This document shows, piece after piece, positions 15,493 through 23,707 of a DNA stretch of 64,000 nt (position 1 is its first letter; the number at the start of each line of letters is the position of its first letter). This stretch comes from Roseivirga sp. UBA6052. Its GTDB lineage: Bacteria; Bacteroidota; Bacteroidia; Cytophagales; Cyclobacteriaceae. Location: positions 251,296 through 315,295 of the forward strand of contig DIYO01000009.1 of assembly GCA_002427755.1 (NCBI GenBank). Direction: 5' to 3'. The translations under genes were made by a program, and so were the position numbers. The notes below the pieces were generated by a model. That model was not told the DNA's origin. It saw only the letters and a list, made by a program, of their open reading frames with translations, and made no database searches.

Positions 15493-16482
15493 TTAGTTAA
15501 GTCTTTTCCAGATAAGGTCCTTCAATTCTTGAATGCCTTTTTGAGCCACTGAAGAAATAAAAATGGTATCAACATCTTGGGGCAATGTTTCCTTAATTTC
15601 TTGAATCAGTTCATCATCAAGCATGTCTGATTTTGATATGGCTAACAACCGGTCTTTGTCCAATAACTCAGGGTTGTATTTGGTCAATTCTCCTAGTAAA
15701 ATTTCGTACTCTTTACCAATATCATCAGCGTCTGCAGGTACCATAAACAGAAGAATTGAATTCCTTTCTATGTGCCTTAGAAATCGAAGACCTAAGCCCT
15801 TTCCTTCAGATGCTCCTTCAATAATTCCAGGTATATCGGCCATTACGAAGGACTTATGATCTCGATATGAAACCACCCCTAAGTTGGGAACAAGGGTAGT
15901 GAAAGGATAATCGGCTATTTCCGGCTTGGCAGCTGAGACAACCGAAAGCAATGTAGACTTTCCGGCATTTGGAAAACCTACTAGCCCCACATCGGCCAGT
16001 AGTTTCAGCTCAAGTACAATCAAATGATCTTGGCCTTCACCACCCGGTTGTGCATACCTTGGTGTCTGATTGGTAGCCGTTTTGAAATTCTCGTTTCCTA
16101 AACCACCTTGACCTCCGGGAAGCATAATGCGTTCCTCACCATCTTCGGTAATTTCAAAAATCTTCTCACCAGTTTCCTCATAGCGAGCCACCGTCCCTAA
16201 GGGCACTTCAAGGATAATGTCTTTTCCATCAGCACCTGAACTTCTAGATCCACTACCATTTTCACCATTATCTGCAGTAATGTGTTTTTTATATCGGAGA
16301 TGAAGCAGAGTCCACATTTGGCTACTACCCTTTAATATGATATGTCCTCCTCGACCACCATTACCTCCATCAGGCCCACCTTTGGGCACGTGCTTCTCTC
16401 GTCTGAACGAGACTGCACCAGCACCTCCACTGCCTGACTTGCAATAGATTCTCACATGATCGATGAAGTTTGAATTTGCCAT
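15493..16482 (-). CDS. obg: GTPase Obg (CgtA)
   Basis: A ribosome-assembly GTPase of 329 residues when started at ATG 16482 (MANSNFIDHVRIYCKSG). An in-frame TTG four codons upstream lies against the adk terminator and is not chosen. The glycine-rich Obg fold occupies about 1-160, with GPDGGNGGRGG. The G domain follows with GFPNAGKST at 169-177, DIPGIIEGA and SKSD. The C-terminal OCT domain is absent, as in many Bacteroidota. It lies 57 bases after adk, with an intrinsic terminator between them, so expression depends on read-through or on an unseen promoter. Confidence 0.95.
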   Translation of the reverse strand: MANSNFIDHVRIYCKSGSGGAGAVSFRREKHVPKGGPDGGNGGRGGHIILKGSSQMWTLLHLRYKKHITADNGENGSGSRSSGADGKDIILEVPLGTVARYEETGEKIFEITEDGEERIMLPGGQGGLGNENFKTATNQTPRYAQPGGEGQDHLIVLELKLLADVGLVGFPNAGKSTLLSVVSAAKPEIADYPFTTLVPNLGVVSYRDHKSFVMADIPGIIEGASEGKGLGLRFLRHIERNSILLFMVPADADDIGKEYEILLGELTKYNPELLDKDRLLAISKSDMLDDELIQEIKETLPQDVDTIFISSVAQKGIQELKDLIWKRLN

Positions 16483-16496
16483 GGCTAAAAACAAAA

Positions 16497-16518
16497 AAAG
16501 ATGGCCGAGACCATCTTT
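16497..16518 (-). terminator. Terminator between adk and obg
   Basis: On the minus strand a perfect stem AAAGATGG / CCATCTTT with a 6-base loop is followed by TTTTTTTGT. It ends about 15 bases before the obg ATG, leaving no room for a complete promoter between the two. It therefore looks like a partial terminator or attenuator. Confidence 0.8.
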
Positions 16519-16538
16519 AAATTTAGTCTTTTATATAC

Positions 16539-17117
16539 TTAGTCTAAGTGATTATCGATTTCTGAAACGATATCGGCAAAGATACCCTCGATAGTTCCAA
16601 CACCGTTAATTTTGCAGGTCTTATTCTGCCCTTGATAATAACCGGCAACCGGCAACGTCTTATCTAAATACTCTTGAATTCGAACGTTGATTTTCTCAAC
16701 ATTCTGATCATCGGCTCTGCCAGAAGTTTTACCTCTTTCTAGAAGTCTCTTTCTTAATTCGTCTTGAGGCACATCTAACATCACCATACAATGGATATGT
16801 TGATCATGCTCTTCTAATAATTCATCTAGTGCTTCGGCTTGTGCCACAGTTCTTGGGAAACCGTCAAAAATGAATCCTTCTGCACCTTCATTATCGTCTA
16901 AAAAATCTGCCACCATGCCTATTACCACTTCATCCGGAACTAACTTTCCGTTGTCCATGTAAGACTGTGCTTTTTTGCCCAAGTGAGTCCCCTCACCTAA
17001 ATGCTTTCTGAATAAATCGCCTGTTGAGATATGCTTTAGGCCGTATTTATTTATGATGTTCTCGCTCTGCGTTCCTTTTCCAGCTCCCGGAGGGCCGAAT
17101 AATACTATGTTTACCAT
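16539..17117 (-). CDS. adk: Adenylate kinase
   Basis: Catalyses ATP + AMP = 2 ADP. 192 residues starting at ATG 17117 (MVNIVLFGPPGAGKGTQ). The P-loop is at 8-16, the AMP-binding ISTGDLFR and FDGFPRT motifs are present, and DVPQDELRKRLLERGKTSGRADD contains the LID arginines. The LID is the short form without the zinc-binding cysteines. An upstream in-frame start nine codons earlier lies within the promoter region and is rejected. A TATATTTG element at 17142-17149 provides its own promoter within the 42-base gap after hpt. Confidence 0.97.
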   Translation of the reverse strand: MVNIVLFGPPGAGKGTQSENIINKYGLKHISTGDLFRKHLGEGTHLGKKAQSYMDNGKLVPDEVVIGMVADFLDDNEGAEGFIFDGFPRTVAQAEALDELLEEHDQHIHCMVMLDVPQDELRKRLLERGKTSGRADDQNVEKINVRIQEYLDKTLPVAGYYQGQNKTCKINGVGTIEGIFADIVSEIDNHLD

Positions 17118-17141
17118 CTGTCGATTGGATTTAAGAAGGGA

Positions 17142-17149
17142 CAAATATA
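17142..17149 (-). promoter_or_regulatory. -7 element (TATATTTG) of adk
   Basis: On the minus strand TATATTTG matches TAnnTTTG and lies 24 bases before the adk ATG, predicting a leader of about 18-20 bases. The -33 TTG is not evident. Confidence 0.5.
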
Positions 17150-17159
17150 GTGATTAAAC

Positions 17160-17711
17160 TTAGTCTTGCTTGAGTTGATAGATGTCTTTCAGGTTTCTTC
17201 CAAAACCATCATAATCTAGTCCATATCCAACAACAAATTTTTCGGGGATTTCGAACCCAACGTAATCTACCTCCAACTCAGTTTTTAGACATTCCGGCTT
17301 CAAGAGTAAAGAGGCTACTGCAATTGATTTTGGATTCAAACTTTTAAAATAAGCCATGGCCTCTTTCATAGTAAGACCTGTATCTACAATGTCTTCTACA
17401 ATGAGTATATGTAGATCAGATAAATCACGATTAATCCCTAACAGTTGGTTTACCTCACCCGTACTCTCCATTCCCTGATAAGATTTGTATCTTACAAAAG
17501 TTATTTCTGATGGCGTTGCAATCTCACGGTGTAAATCTGCGCAGAACATAAAAGCGCCATTTAGCATCCCGATAAGAAGTAATGGTTTGTCTTGATAAGC
17601 AAGCGAGATCTTTTTCCCGAGATCAGCAACTCTCTCAGCAATTTCTTCTTTGGTTAAATAAACCTCAAAAGTCTTGTCCAATACCGTCACTGTATGTTCA
17701 GATGCTATCAT
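17160..17711 (-). CDS. hpt: Hypoxanthine phosphoribosyltransferase
   Basis: A purine salvage enzyme converting hypoxanthine or guanine plus PRPP to IMP or GMP. 183 residues. The PRPP-binding motif HILIVEDIVDTGLTM (about residues 97-111) and the early LLIGMLNGAFMF stretch with its non-proline cis-peptide region are typical. The C-terminal YVGFEIPEKFVVGYGLDYDGFGRNL is the HPRT base-binding segment. The gene overlaps the M42 peptidase stop by four bases (ATGA), so the two are translationally coupled. Confidence 0.93.
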   Translation of the reverse strand: MIASEHTVTVLDKTFEVYLTKEEIAERVADLGKKISLAYQDKPLLLIGMLNGAFMFCADLHREIATPSEITFVRYKSYQGMESTGEVNQLLGINRDLSDLHILIVEDIVDTGLTMKEAMAYFKSLNPKSIAVASLLLKPECLKTELEVDYVGFEIPEKFVVGYGLDYDGFGRNLKDIYQLKQD

Positions 17712-18622
17712 AACTCAGTCATTATTACTTTGTACAAATCAATCATAGACTGAATATCATGCTTGTGAACAATTTCATCAGGGCTATGCACATTATCTTC
17801 CGGTGCCCCTACAAAACACCAATCAAACGGATATGGACTCACCTGCAATTCGCGTCCATCACTCGATCCAGCGCCTTCAACCTCCAACTGATAATCAATT
17901 CCTGAAGACTCTGCGATACCTATAATCTTTTGTACAAATGCTCTTCTCGGGATATTTCTGTCTCGCATTGAAATTGCTACACCAGATCCGTGAATTACAC
18001 CTTCAGTAATCCAGGTAATATCAGATATCAGAGCTTGTCTTACCCCCCAGTTTTCGTATATGTATTTAGCTATGTAAGGAACCGATCCTCCGCCATGCTC
18101 TTCCCAACAGCTAAAAACGATCACTCCATTCTCAAGGCTCTCAGCGACTTTGAGAGCATTAAAGCAACCCAGCCTGTTGTCCATATAACAGCCTTGAACA
18201 TATTCATCTGTCTCTCTAAAATCCTGTTTGAAAACGAGCTCTGTACCTCTTTCTATTCCTCTTGCGAATTTGTAATGGAGATCTCCATCATTTTCAATCA
18301 ATTCACAATCAATGGGACCTAACCGATCTTCTCCCACCAGACGGTATCCAGTTTTCGCTTTAGGACCACCAATGGGCACCAACTGGTCTTGGTAGCGTAC
18401 GGTAAAACCAATACTATCCATGTGAGCGAAAATGGCAGTGCGAGGTTCTCCAAACTTCAAAATGATGCAGTCTTGAAATGCCTCACCTTGAATGATCTCA
18501 GGTTTAACTTTCCAGCTACCGCTAACCCTGTCTACATAATCTAAAACAAATTCTTTCATGGCAACCTCATTTCCAGAAGGAGCATGAATTGCACAAAGGG
18601 TCTTAAGTAATTGAAAGTCCAT
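17708..18622 (-). CDS. M42-like aminopeptidase / M20-type metal-dependent peptidase
   Basis: 304 residues starting at ATG 18622 (MDFQLLKTLCAIHAPSGNE). A second in-frame start six codons upstream would lie in the leader. APSGNE, AHMDSIGF (first metal His-Asp), YMDNRLGCF (bridging Asp), CWEEHGGG (catalytic Glu pair), ISDITW and a C-terminal VHSPDE (last metal His) follow the order of the M42/FrvX co-catalytic zinc aminopeptidases. It is likely a cytoplasmic aminopeptidase. It is the first gene of a two-gene unit with hpt. Confidence 0.82.
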   Translation of the reverse strand: MDFQLLKTLCAIHAPSGNEVAMKEFVLDYVDRVSGSWKVKPEIIQGEAFQDCIILKFGEPRTAIFAHMDSIGFTVRYQDQLVPIGGPKAKTGYRLVGEDRLGPIDCELIENDGDLHYKFARGIERGTELVFKQDFRETDEYVQGCYMDNRLGCFNALKVAESLENGVIVFSCWEEHGGGSVPYIAKYIYENWGVRQALISDITWITEGVIHGSGVAISMRDRNIPRRAFVQKIIGIAESSGIDYQLEVEGAGSSDGRELQVSPYPFDWCFVGAPEDNVHSPDEIVHKHDIQSMIDLYKVIMTEL

Positions 18623-18637
18623 ACATTGAATTTGCCA

Positions 18638-18645
18638 CAAAAATA
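18638..18645 (-). promoter_or_regulatory. -7 element (TATTTTTG) of the M42 peptidase-hpt unit
   Basis: On the minus strand TATTTTTG matches TAnnTTTG and lies 15 bases before the ATG at 18622, which predicts a very short leader of about 8-10 bases. The 91-base divergent gap to upp contains nothing else recognised. Confidence 0.45.
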
Positions 18646-18713
18646 CAGGAGCGGTCTAATAAAGTTACGTGCACCCAAGAATAAAATATAAATTGCGACC
18701 CAATTCGAGCTGC

Positions 18714-19361
18714 ATGTTCATTTTAAATGAAACCGATAGTATTGCCAATCACTTTCTAGCTGATCTTAGAAATGTTAGCACACATCAAGACCGAGAAAAG
18801 TTTAGGAATAATCTGCACAGATTAGGTCAGCTGTTGGCTTATGAAGTTTCCAAATCCTTGAATTATAAAAGCAATAGCATTCAAACACCAATGACGGAAA
18901 CTCATGTCAACATGATGGCTGAGGATGTAGTGCTCATTTCAATTCTTAGAGCCGCTGAACCATTTGCTAACGGATTCTTATCGATGTTCTCCAATGCTGA
19001 AGTTGGCTTTGTTGGTGTGTCTCGTAAAGGTCACGACATGGCAAATATAGAGGCAGACTTAGGCTATATCGCTTGCCCCAATCTTGATGGAAAAACTTTG
19101 ATAGTTGTTGATCCCATGTTAGCAACCGGCAAATCGTTAGTAGAAAGCTTAAAAGCTTTGGCACCATACGGCCAGCCTAAGCAGACTCATTTAGCCTCGC
19201 TAATTGCTGCACCAGAAGGCATTGAATTTTTAAAACAAAATGTGGCCATAGATTGTAACTTCTGGACCTGTGCTCTCGATAAAGAACTGAATGAAAAAGG
19301 CTATATAGTGCCTGGACTTGGAGATGCAGGTGACCTTTCTTTTGGGGTAAAAGTTGATTGA
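18714..19361 (+). CDS. upp: Uracil phosphoribosyltransferase
   Basis: Salvages uracil to UMP with PRPP. 215 residues. I choose ATG 18714 (MFILNETDSIANHFLADLRN), which matches the usual Bacteroidota length. An in-frame GTG 15 codons upstream adds no family sequence. The PRPP loop LIVVDPMLATGKSLVESL and the GYIVPGLGDAGDLSFG C-terminus, which contacts uracil, are unmistakable. It is followed after five bases by the Ca2+/Na+ antiporter gene, so the two may be co-transcribed. It is divergent from the M42-hpt unit. Confidence 0.95.
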   Translation: MFILNETDSIANHFLADLRNVSTHQDREKFRNNLHRLGQLLAYEVSKSLNYKSNSIQTPMTETHVNMMAEDVVLISILRAAEPFANGFLSMFSNAEVGFVGVSRKGHDMANIEADLGYIACPNLDGKTLIVVDPMLATGKSLVESLKALAPYGQPKQTHLASLIAAPEGIEFLKQNVAIDCNFWTCALDKELNEKGYIVPGLGDAGDLSFGVKVD

Positions 19362-19366
19362 TTTAG

Positions 19367-20308
19367 ATGCTGTTTGATATACTGCTGTTAAGTATTGGTT
19401 TAGGTACACTCATTTTAGGAGGAGATGTATTGGTGAGAGGATCTTCTAGGCTAGCGCTAAGATTCAATATCAGTCCTTTGATTGTTGGACTTACCATTGT
19501 TGCTTTTAGTACATCTGCTCCTGAATTATTGGTAAGCCTAAACTCTGCATTGAAAGAAGCTCCAGATTTTGCCATGGGGAATGTGGTTGGATCAAATATT
19601 TCAAATTTAGCTCTAGTGCTAGGTGTGGCATGTCTATTTGGATACATTCCCATAAATAAAGGTACTGCAAGAAGGGATTGGTTGACGGCAATGCTTTCTT
19701 CTTCTCTCTTATTTGTTTTTGCATATGATGGAGAGCTTGTTGAATATGAGGGAGCGATTCTCTTCGTACTCTTGCTGGCCTATATAGGATATCTGATTCG
19801 TGTTACTAAAAAAGACCAAATCAAATTAGAAGTTGATTTCAACCCCTACAAAGACACAAAATTTGAACAGGTAAAAGATGTGCTATATGTAGGACTAGGT
19901 GGTGCCTGTCTATACTTTGGTTCTGTATGGTTTATTGATGGTGCAGAAGCACTAGCCACAGACATAGGAGTATCTCAAAGAATTATAGGACTTACCGTTT
20001 TAGCGCTTGGCACCAGTCTTCCTGAACTGTTTACATCTATCATTGCTGCTAGAAAAGGTGAAACTGATTTAGCTCTAGGAAACCTATTTGGGTCTAATAT
20101 CTTCAACGTACTTTCGATCCTTGGTATAACCAGCATCATTCATCCATTAAATGTGAATGAGACCATTATTAATAGTGATATGATTTGGATGCTTGGTCTC
20201 ACCTTAGGCATCCTGCCACTAATGCTTTTCCGTAGAAGATTAGGAACACAGTCCGGTATAATACTGTTGACTTTCTACGCGCTGTATATGTTTATGATTT
20301 TGAAGTAG
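19367..20308 (+). CDS. Calcium/sodium antiporter (CaCA family, YrbG-like)
   Basis: An inner-membrane cation exchanger of 313 residues with about ten helices in two inverted repeats. The alpha-1 motif GLTIVAFSTSAPELLVS with GNVVGSNISN (about residues 41-80) and the alpha-2 motif GLTVLALGTSLPELFTSI with GNLFGSNIFN (about 206-245) are the diagnostic ion-binding repeats. It is likely to exchange Ca2+ for Na+. The stop overlaps the GTG start of the following small membrane protein by one base (TAGTG). Confidence 0.93.
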   Translation: MLFDILLLSIGLGTLILGGDVLVRGSSRLALRFNISPLIVGLTIVAFSTSAPELLVSLNSALKEAPDFAMGNVVGSNISNLALVLGVACLFGYIPINKGTARRDWLTAMLSSSLLFVFAYDGELVEYEGAILFVLLLAYIGYLIRVTKKDQIKLEVDFNPYKDTKFEQVKDVLYVGLGGACLYFGSVWFIDGAEALATDIGVSQRIIGLTVLALGTSLPELFTSIIAARKGETDLALGNLFGSNIFNVLSILGITSIIHPLNVNETIINSDMIWMLGLTLGILPLMLFRRRLGTQSGIILLTFYALYMFMILK

Positions 20309-20766
20309 TGATAGAAGAAATTCTAAAATATCTAGGCATCTATTTATTGGCTTGCCTCAAGTCAATCTTTCCGCCTTTGTTAGGCCCTGCTGCGGGTATG
20401 ACCAATTTGGAAATCATTCTGATTACGGTAGGTGGTTTAATGACAAGCGTATTCTTCTTTACCATTCTTGGTGAGCGTATAAAGAAGAATGTTATTCCGA
20501 TTTTTATAAAGTCTCCCAAGAAGTTCACTAAAAAAAGTAGACGTATGGTACGTATCTGGAAAAAGTACGGCATCATTGGAGTTTGCTTCTTAACACCCCT
20601 AATTCTATCACCTCCGGGAGGCTCATTGCTTGTAGCTTCCGTTGGAGCCCCTAGAAAGCAAGTCTATCTCTACATGCTGCTCTTTGGTGTTATGTGGGCC
20701 ACCATCTGGACCTTCTCAGTAGACTGGCTGGTAGAAATTGGTCTTGTGAATTTTAAAGGGGATTAG
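20308..20766 (+). CDS. Small integral membrane protein of unknown function
   Basis: 152 residues starting at GTG 20308, coupled by a one-base overlap to the antiporter. It has about four hydrophobic segments (about 5-30, 33-53, 88-115, 122-145) and a basic cytoplasmic loop between the second and third (KSPKKFTKKSRRMVRIWKKYG). The GVCFLTPLILSPPGGSLLVAS stretch recalls small multidrug-export/DedA-like proteins, but I cannot confirm membership. Its position suggests a link to the antiporter. Confidence 0.78.
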   Translation: MIEEILKYLGIYLLACLKSIFPPLLGPAAGMTNLEIILITVGGLMTSVFFFTILGERIKKNVIPIFIKSPKKFTKKSRRMVRIWKKYGIIGVCFLTPLILSPPGGSLLVASVGAPRKQVYLYMLLFGVMWATIWTFSVDWLVEIGLVNFKGD

Positions 20767-20771
20767 AAAAT

Positions 20772-21674
20772 CTAATTGTCGTTATCGGGTAGCATCTCTA
20801 TATCCTGAATAAGTACTCTTTTTGAAATAGCTTGCCCGGTCTTGGTAGCAGCCAAACCACCCATAGCAGTTTCTTTATAGCGGGTTTCCATACTCTGGCC
20901 CACCTCGCCCATTGCTTCCACACATTCGTCTACGGGAATCACAGCACTTACATCGGCCAAAGCTATTTGAGCAGAGCTATTCGCAATGGCTGCAGCGCTA
21001 GCATTTCGTACTACACAAGGCACTTCAACTAGGCCGGCTACAGGATCACAAACCAATCCTAGCATACATTGAACCGTAATGGCAACAGCATTGAAAACCT
21101 GATTGATATTACCTCCAAGACAATAGACTATGGCTCCTGCACCCATAGCAGCCGCACTACCAGTCTCTGCCTGGCAACCTCCAACTGCCCCAGCAATAGA
21201 AGCTCGCTTTTCCATAATTAATGCAATTCCTGCCCCCACCAAGAGACCCTCCATAATTTTCCTATCCGACAAATCATGAAGTTCTTGTAGCGTTACCATA
21301 ACACCGGGCAGAATGCCTGAAGCTCCGGCAGTTGGGGCAGCTACTACTCTACCCATACAAGAGTTGACTTCTTTGGCAGCCAGTGCTCTTGAAATAAGGA
21401 CTTGAAATTCTTTTGAAAGCACTGTCTGCTCATGATTGTAGACTTTCTTAGCACCATCATTGATCATGCCCGAGCGAGAAATCATCTCTTCTGTAAGCCC
21501 TGTTTTCACAGCTTGCTTCATCACTTGATAAGCTGTTTCTAAACCATTCCAAATGATCTCTTCTGTACGCTCTTTTTGAATTACTTCGTATTCCACCACT
21601 GCCTCAAAGAGCTCCATCTCCTTCTCTTCACAGTAGGCTTTCCAACCTTTAAAATCGTCAAACAAGTAGCACAT
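20772..21674 (-). CDS. sdaAA: L-serine ammonia-lyase, alpha subunit (Fe-S)
   Basis: Deaminates L-serine to pyruvate and ammonia with a 4Fe-4S cluster. 300 residues. NSCMGRVVAAPTAGASGILPG, GGCQAETGSAAAMG and GLVCDPVAGLVEVPC are the conserved cysteine segments of the catalytic domain. It matches the alpha subunit of the two-subunit form. No beta subunit (ACT-type) gene lies beside it in the window, so it must be elsewhere or the alpha chain acts without it. It converges with the preceding plus-strand genes over five bases. A -7 element lies at 21691-21698. Confidence 0.92.
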   Translation of the reverse strand: MCYLFDDFKGWKAYCEEKEMELFEAVVEYEVIQKERTEEIIWNGLETAYQVMKQAVKTGLTEEMISRSGMINDGAKKVYNHEQTVLSKEFQVLISRALAAKEVNSCMGRVVAAPTAGASGILPGVMVTLQELHDLSDRKIMEGLLVGAGIALIMEKRASIAGAVGGCQAETGSAAAMGAGAIVYCLGGNINQVFNAVAITVQCMLGLVCDPVAGLVEVPCVVRNASAAAIANSSAQIALADVSAVIPVDECVEAMGEVGQSMETRYKETAMGGLAATKTGQAISKRVLIQDIEMLPDNDN

Positions 21675-21690
21675 GTGCCTAAATTTTACG

Positions 21691-21698
21691 CAAATGTA
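21691..21698 (-). promoter_or_regulatory. -7 element (TACATTTG) of sdaAA
   Basis: On the minus strand TACATTTG lies 16 bases before the ATG, predicting a leader of about 10-12 bases. CGTTT-ATGC-AAACG immediately upstream is a small palindrome that could bind a regulator. Confidence 0.45.
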
Positions 21699-21828
21699 AT
21701 GCGTTTATGCAAACGATTGATATCTCGAACTCCAGTTTATACGAAAGGAAAATATTCCGTTAAGAGGAGATTTGTTCCCTTAAGACCAAATCCTCAATCT
21801 TAAATAGCTTGAAACGTACTTCTATTTT

Positions 21829-22566
21829 ATGAAAAAACATTTTTTAGCGACACTATTGATTGGGCTCATTTTTACTCAGGCTCAAGCTCAAGACACCATA
21901 CGAGTTGGACATAAATTCAAGGACTTTAAGCAGCTTGAAATGGGGACAGTCACTGATCTGATCCACAACAAGATTCAAGGTCGAACTATAGCAAGTCTTA
22001 AAACCCGAACTTCCGAAATGGTCAATATTGAGGGTGAAAAGGTGCTAAAGATTACACATCAATGGGTCTCATTGAATTCACAAAAAAAGGAAATGTTTGA
22101 ATTCTTCTGTGAGCCTGAAACCCTTAAACCGATTCAACATATACGAACGACAACTCGAAATGGAAAAGAATCTTTTCTATTTCAAGAAGGTAAAATATCA
22201 GCAATTGATTCAGTATCCGGAGGAACCAATACTGATTTCAGTATTGATTTAAAAGAGGCCACCTACAATTGGGAAATCGATCTTGAAACCTATTCGCTCT
22301 TACCCATGAAGAGTGGAGCTACATTCGTGATGAATTTTTACCATCCTGGTGGCAGTGCAGAACCTGATTTCTACACATTAAATATTGAAGGAAGTGAAAG
22401 ACTAGCCTTAGCAGACGGCACTGAAATGGATTGTTGGATTATCTATACCGACTACAAAGGCAAACAAGAAACTAGGTTTTGGTACACCAAAAAGGGACAA
22501 AACTTCGTGAAAATGGAGGGCAGTTTTAATGGTATGCTATTGAAAAAAACTAGGCTATATCAATAA
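21829..22566 (+). CDS. Exported DUF3108-like protein
   Basis: 245 residues with a signal peptide (MKKHFLATLLIGLIFTQAQAQ, cleavage after about residue 21). The mature domain has alternating beta strands and ends with TEMDCWIIYTDY...ETRFWYTKKGQNFVKMEG. That pattern recalls DUF3108/LolA-like lipid-carrier folds, in which a conserved Trp-Tyr strand closes the barrel. The resemblance is by eye only. It may bind a hydrophobic ligand in the periplasm. It stands alone, 28 bases before hemE in the same direction. Confidence 0.7.
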   Translation: MKKHFLATLLIGLIFTQAQAQDTIRVGHKFKDFKQLEMGTVTDLIHNKIQGRTIASLKTRTSEMVNIEGEKVLKITHQWVSLNSQKKEMFEFFCEPETLKPIQHIRTTTRNGKESFLFQEGKISAIDSVSGGTNTDFSIDLKEATYNWEIDLETYSLLPMKSGATFVMNFYHPGGSAEPDFYTLNIEGSERLALADGTEMDCWIIYTDYKGKQETRFWYTKKGQNFVKMEGSFNGMLLKKTRLYQ

Positions 22567-22582
22567 TCCTGAATCCGCTGCA

Positions 22583-22590
22583 TATCTTTG
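22583..22590 (+). promoter_or_regulatory. -7 element (TATCTTTG) abutting hemE
   Basis: TATCTTTG matches TAnnTTTG but ends only four bases before the hemE ATG at 22595. If functional, transcription would start on or next to the start codon, giving a leaderless mRNA. No clear -33 TTG is present. Confidence 0.35.
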
Positions 22591-22594
22591 CCGC

Positions 22595-23644
22595 ATGGAA
22601 TTACAGAATGATCTTTTGATAAGAGCAGCTAGAGGAGAGGCAACTGAAAGAACCCCGGTTTGGTTGATGCGTCAAGCAGGTAGGATTTTGCCTGAATATA
22701 GAGCGGTAAGAAATAAACTCAGTGGATTTATTGAATTAGCCACTACACCTGAATTAGCTGCTGAAGTAACTTTACAACCCGTTGATATTTTAGGTGTAGA
22801 TGCAGCCATCATCTTCTCAGACATTTTGGTAATTCCTGAAGCCATGGGCCTACCTTATGAAATGGTCGAGAAGAAAGGACCTTATTTCCCTAATACCATT
22901 CAAACAGAGGATGACTTGGCTAAAATTAGAGTAGCTGATGTGGCATCTGATCTAGCCTATGTAACGGAGGCGATAAAGATTGTCAAAAAGGAGTTGAACG
23001 GTCGTGTGCCGTTAATTGGTTTTGCAGGTGCTCCTTGGACCATTATGGCTTACATGATTGAAGGCGGTGGAAGCAAAACTTTCTCTAAAGCCAGACGCAT
23101 GCTTTACAACAACCCTGTACTTTCTGACAAGCTTTTGCAGATGATTACAGAGAGTACCATTCAATATTTGAAAGCTCAAATCGCAGCTGGTGCAAACATT
23201 GTGCAGATATTCGATTCTTGGGCTGGCATTCTATCTCCAGATCATTACAAAGCGTACTCATTAAAATATATCTCTCAGATTTGCGATGCCATTGATGAGG
23301 TGCCAGTCACTGTATTTGCTAAGGGCGCTTTCTTTGCTAGACAAGAGATGCGTCACCTGAATTGTGAAACCATTGGGCTAGACTGGAACATGGATATTCA
23401 AAATTCTAGAAGACTAATTGGTGAACAAAAGACTTTGCAAGGTAATCTTGATCCTTGTGCATTATATGGTTCTCCATTGGAAATAGAGAATAACACCAAG
23501 AAGATGCTTCAAGCATTTGGTAACACAAGACACATCGCTAATCTAGGGCATGGTGTATATCCGGATACAGACCCTGAAAAGGTAAAAGTGTTCATCAATA
23601 CGGTTAAGGAATACAGCGCTTATATGAGGTCTAAGGAAGTCTAA
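22595..23644 (+). CDS. hemE: Uroporphyrinogen decarboxylase
   Basis: Decarboxylates uroporphyrinogen III to coproporphyrinogen III in haem synthesis. 349 residues. The N-terminal signature TPVWLMRQAGRILPEYR (about 20-36) with the active-site Arg residues, GFAGAPWTIMAYMIEGGGSK and the C-terminal GHGVYPDTDPEKV are all present. The start MELQNDLLIRAARGE agrees with the family. The other haem gene in the window (hemC) is 37 kb away, so the pathway genes are dispersed. Confidence 0.97.
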   Translation: MELQNDLLIRAARGEATERTPVWLMRQAGRILPEYRAVRNKLSGFIELATTPELAAEVTLQPVDILGVDAAIIFSDILVIPEAMGLPYEMVEKKGPYFPNTIQTEDDLAKIRVADVASDLAYVTEAIKIVKKELNGRVPLIGFAGAPWTIMAYMIEGGGSKTFSKARRMLYNNPVLSDKLLQMITESTIQYLKAQIAAGANIVQIFDSWAGILSPDHYKAYSLKYISQICDAIDEVPVTVFAKGAFFARQEMRHLNCETIGLDWNMDIQNSRRLIGEQKTLQGNLDPCALYGSPLEIENNTKKMLQAFGNTRHIANLGHGVYPDTDPEKVKVFINTVKEYSAYMRSKEV

Positions 23645-23707
23645 ATCCAAGGCAGAGACTTTTTCATCCGTTAGCTTTCTTGTATTTTGTAGAATCAATA
23701 AGATTCT

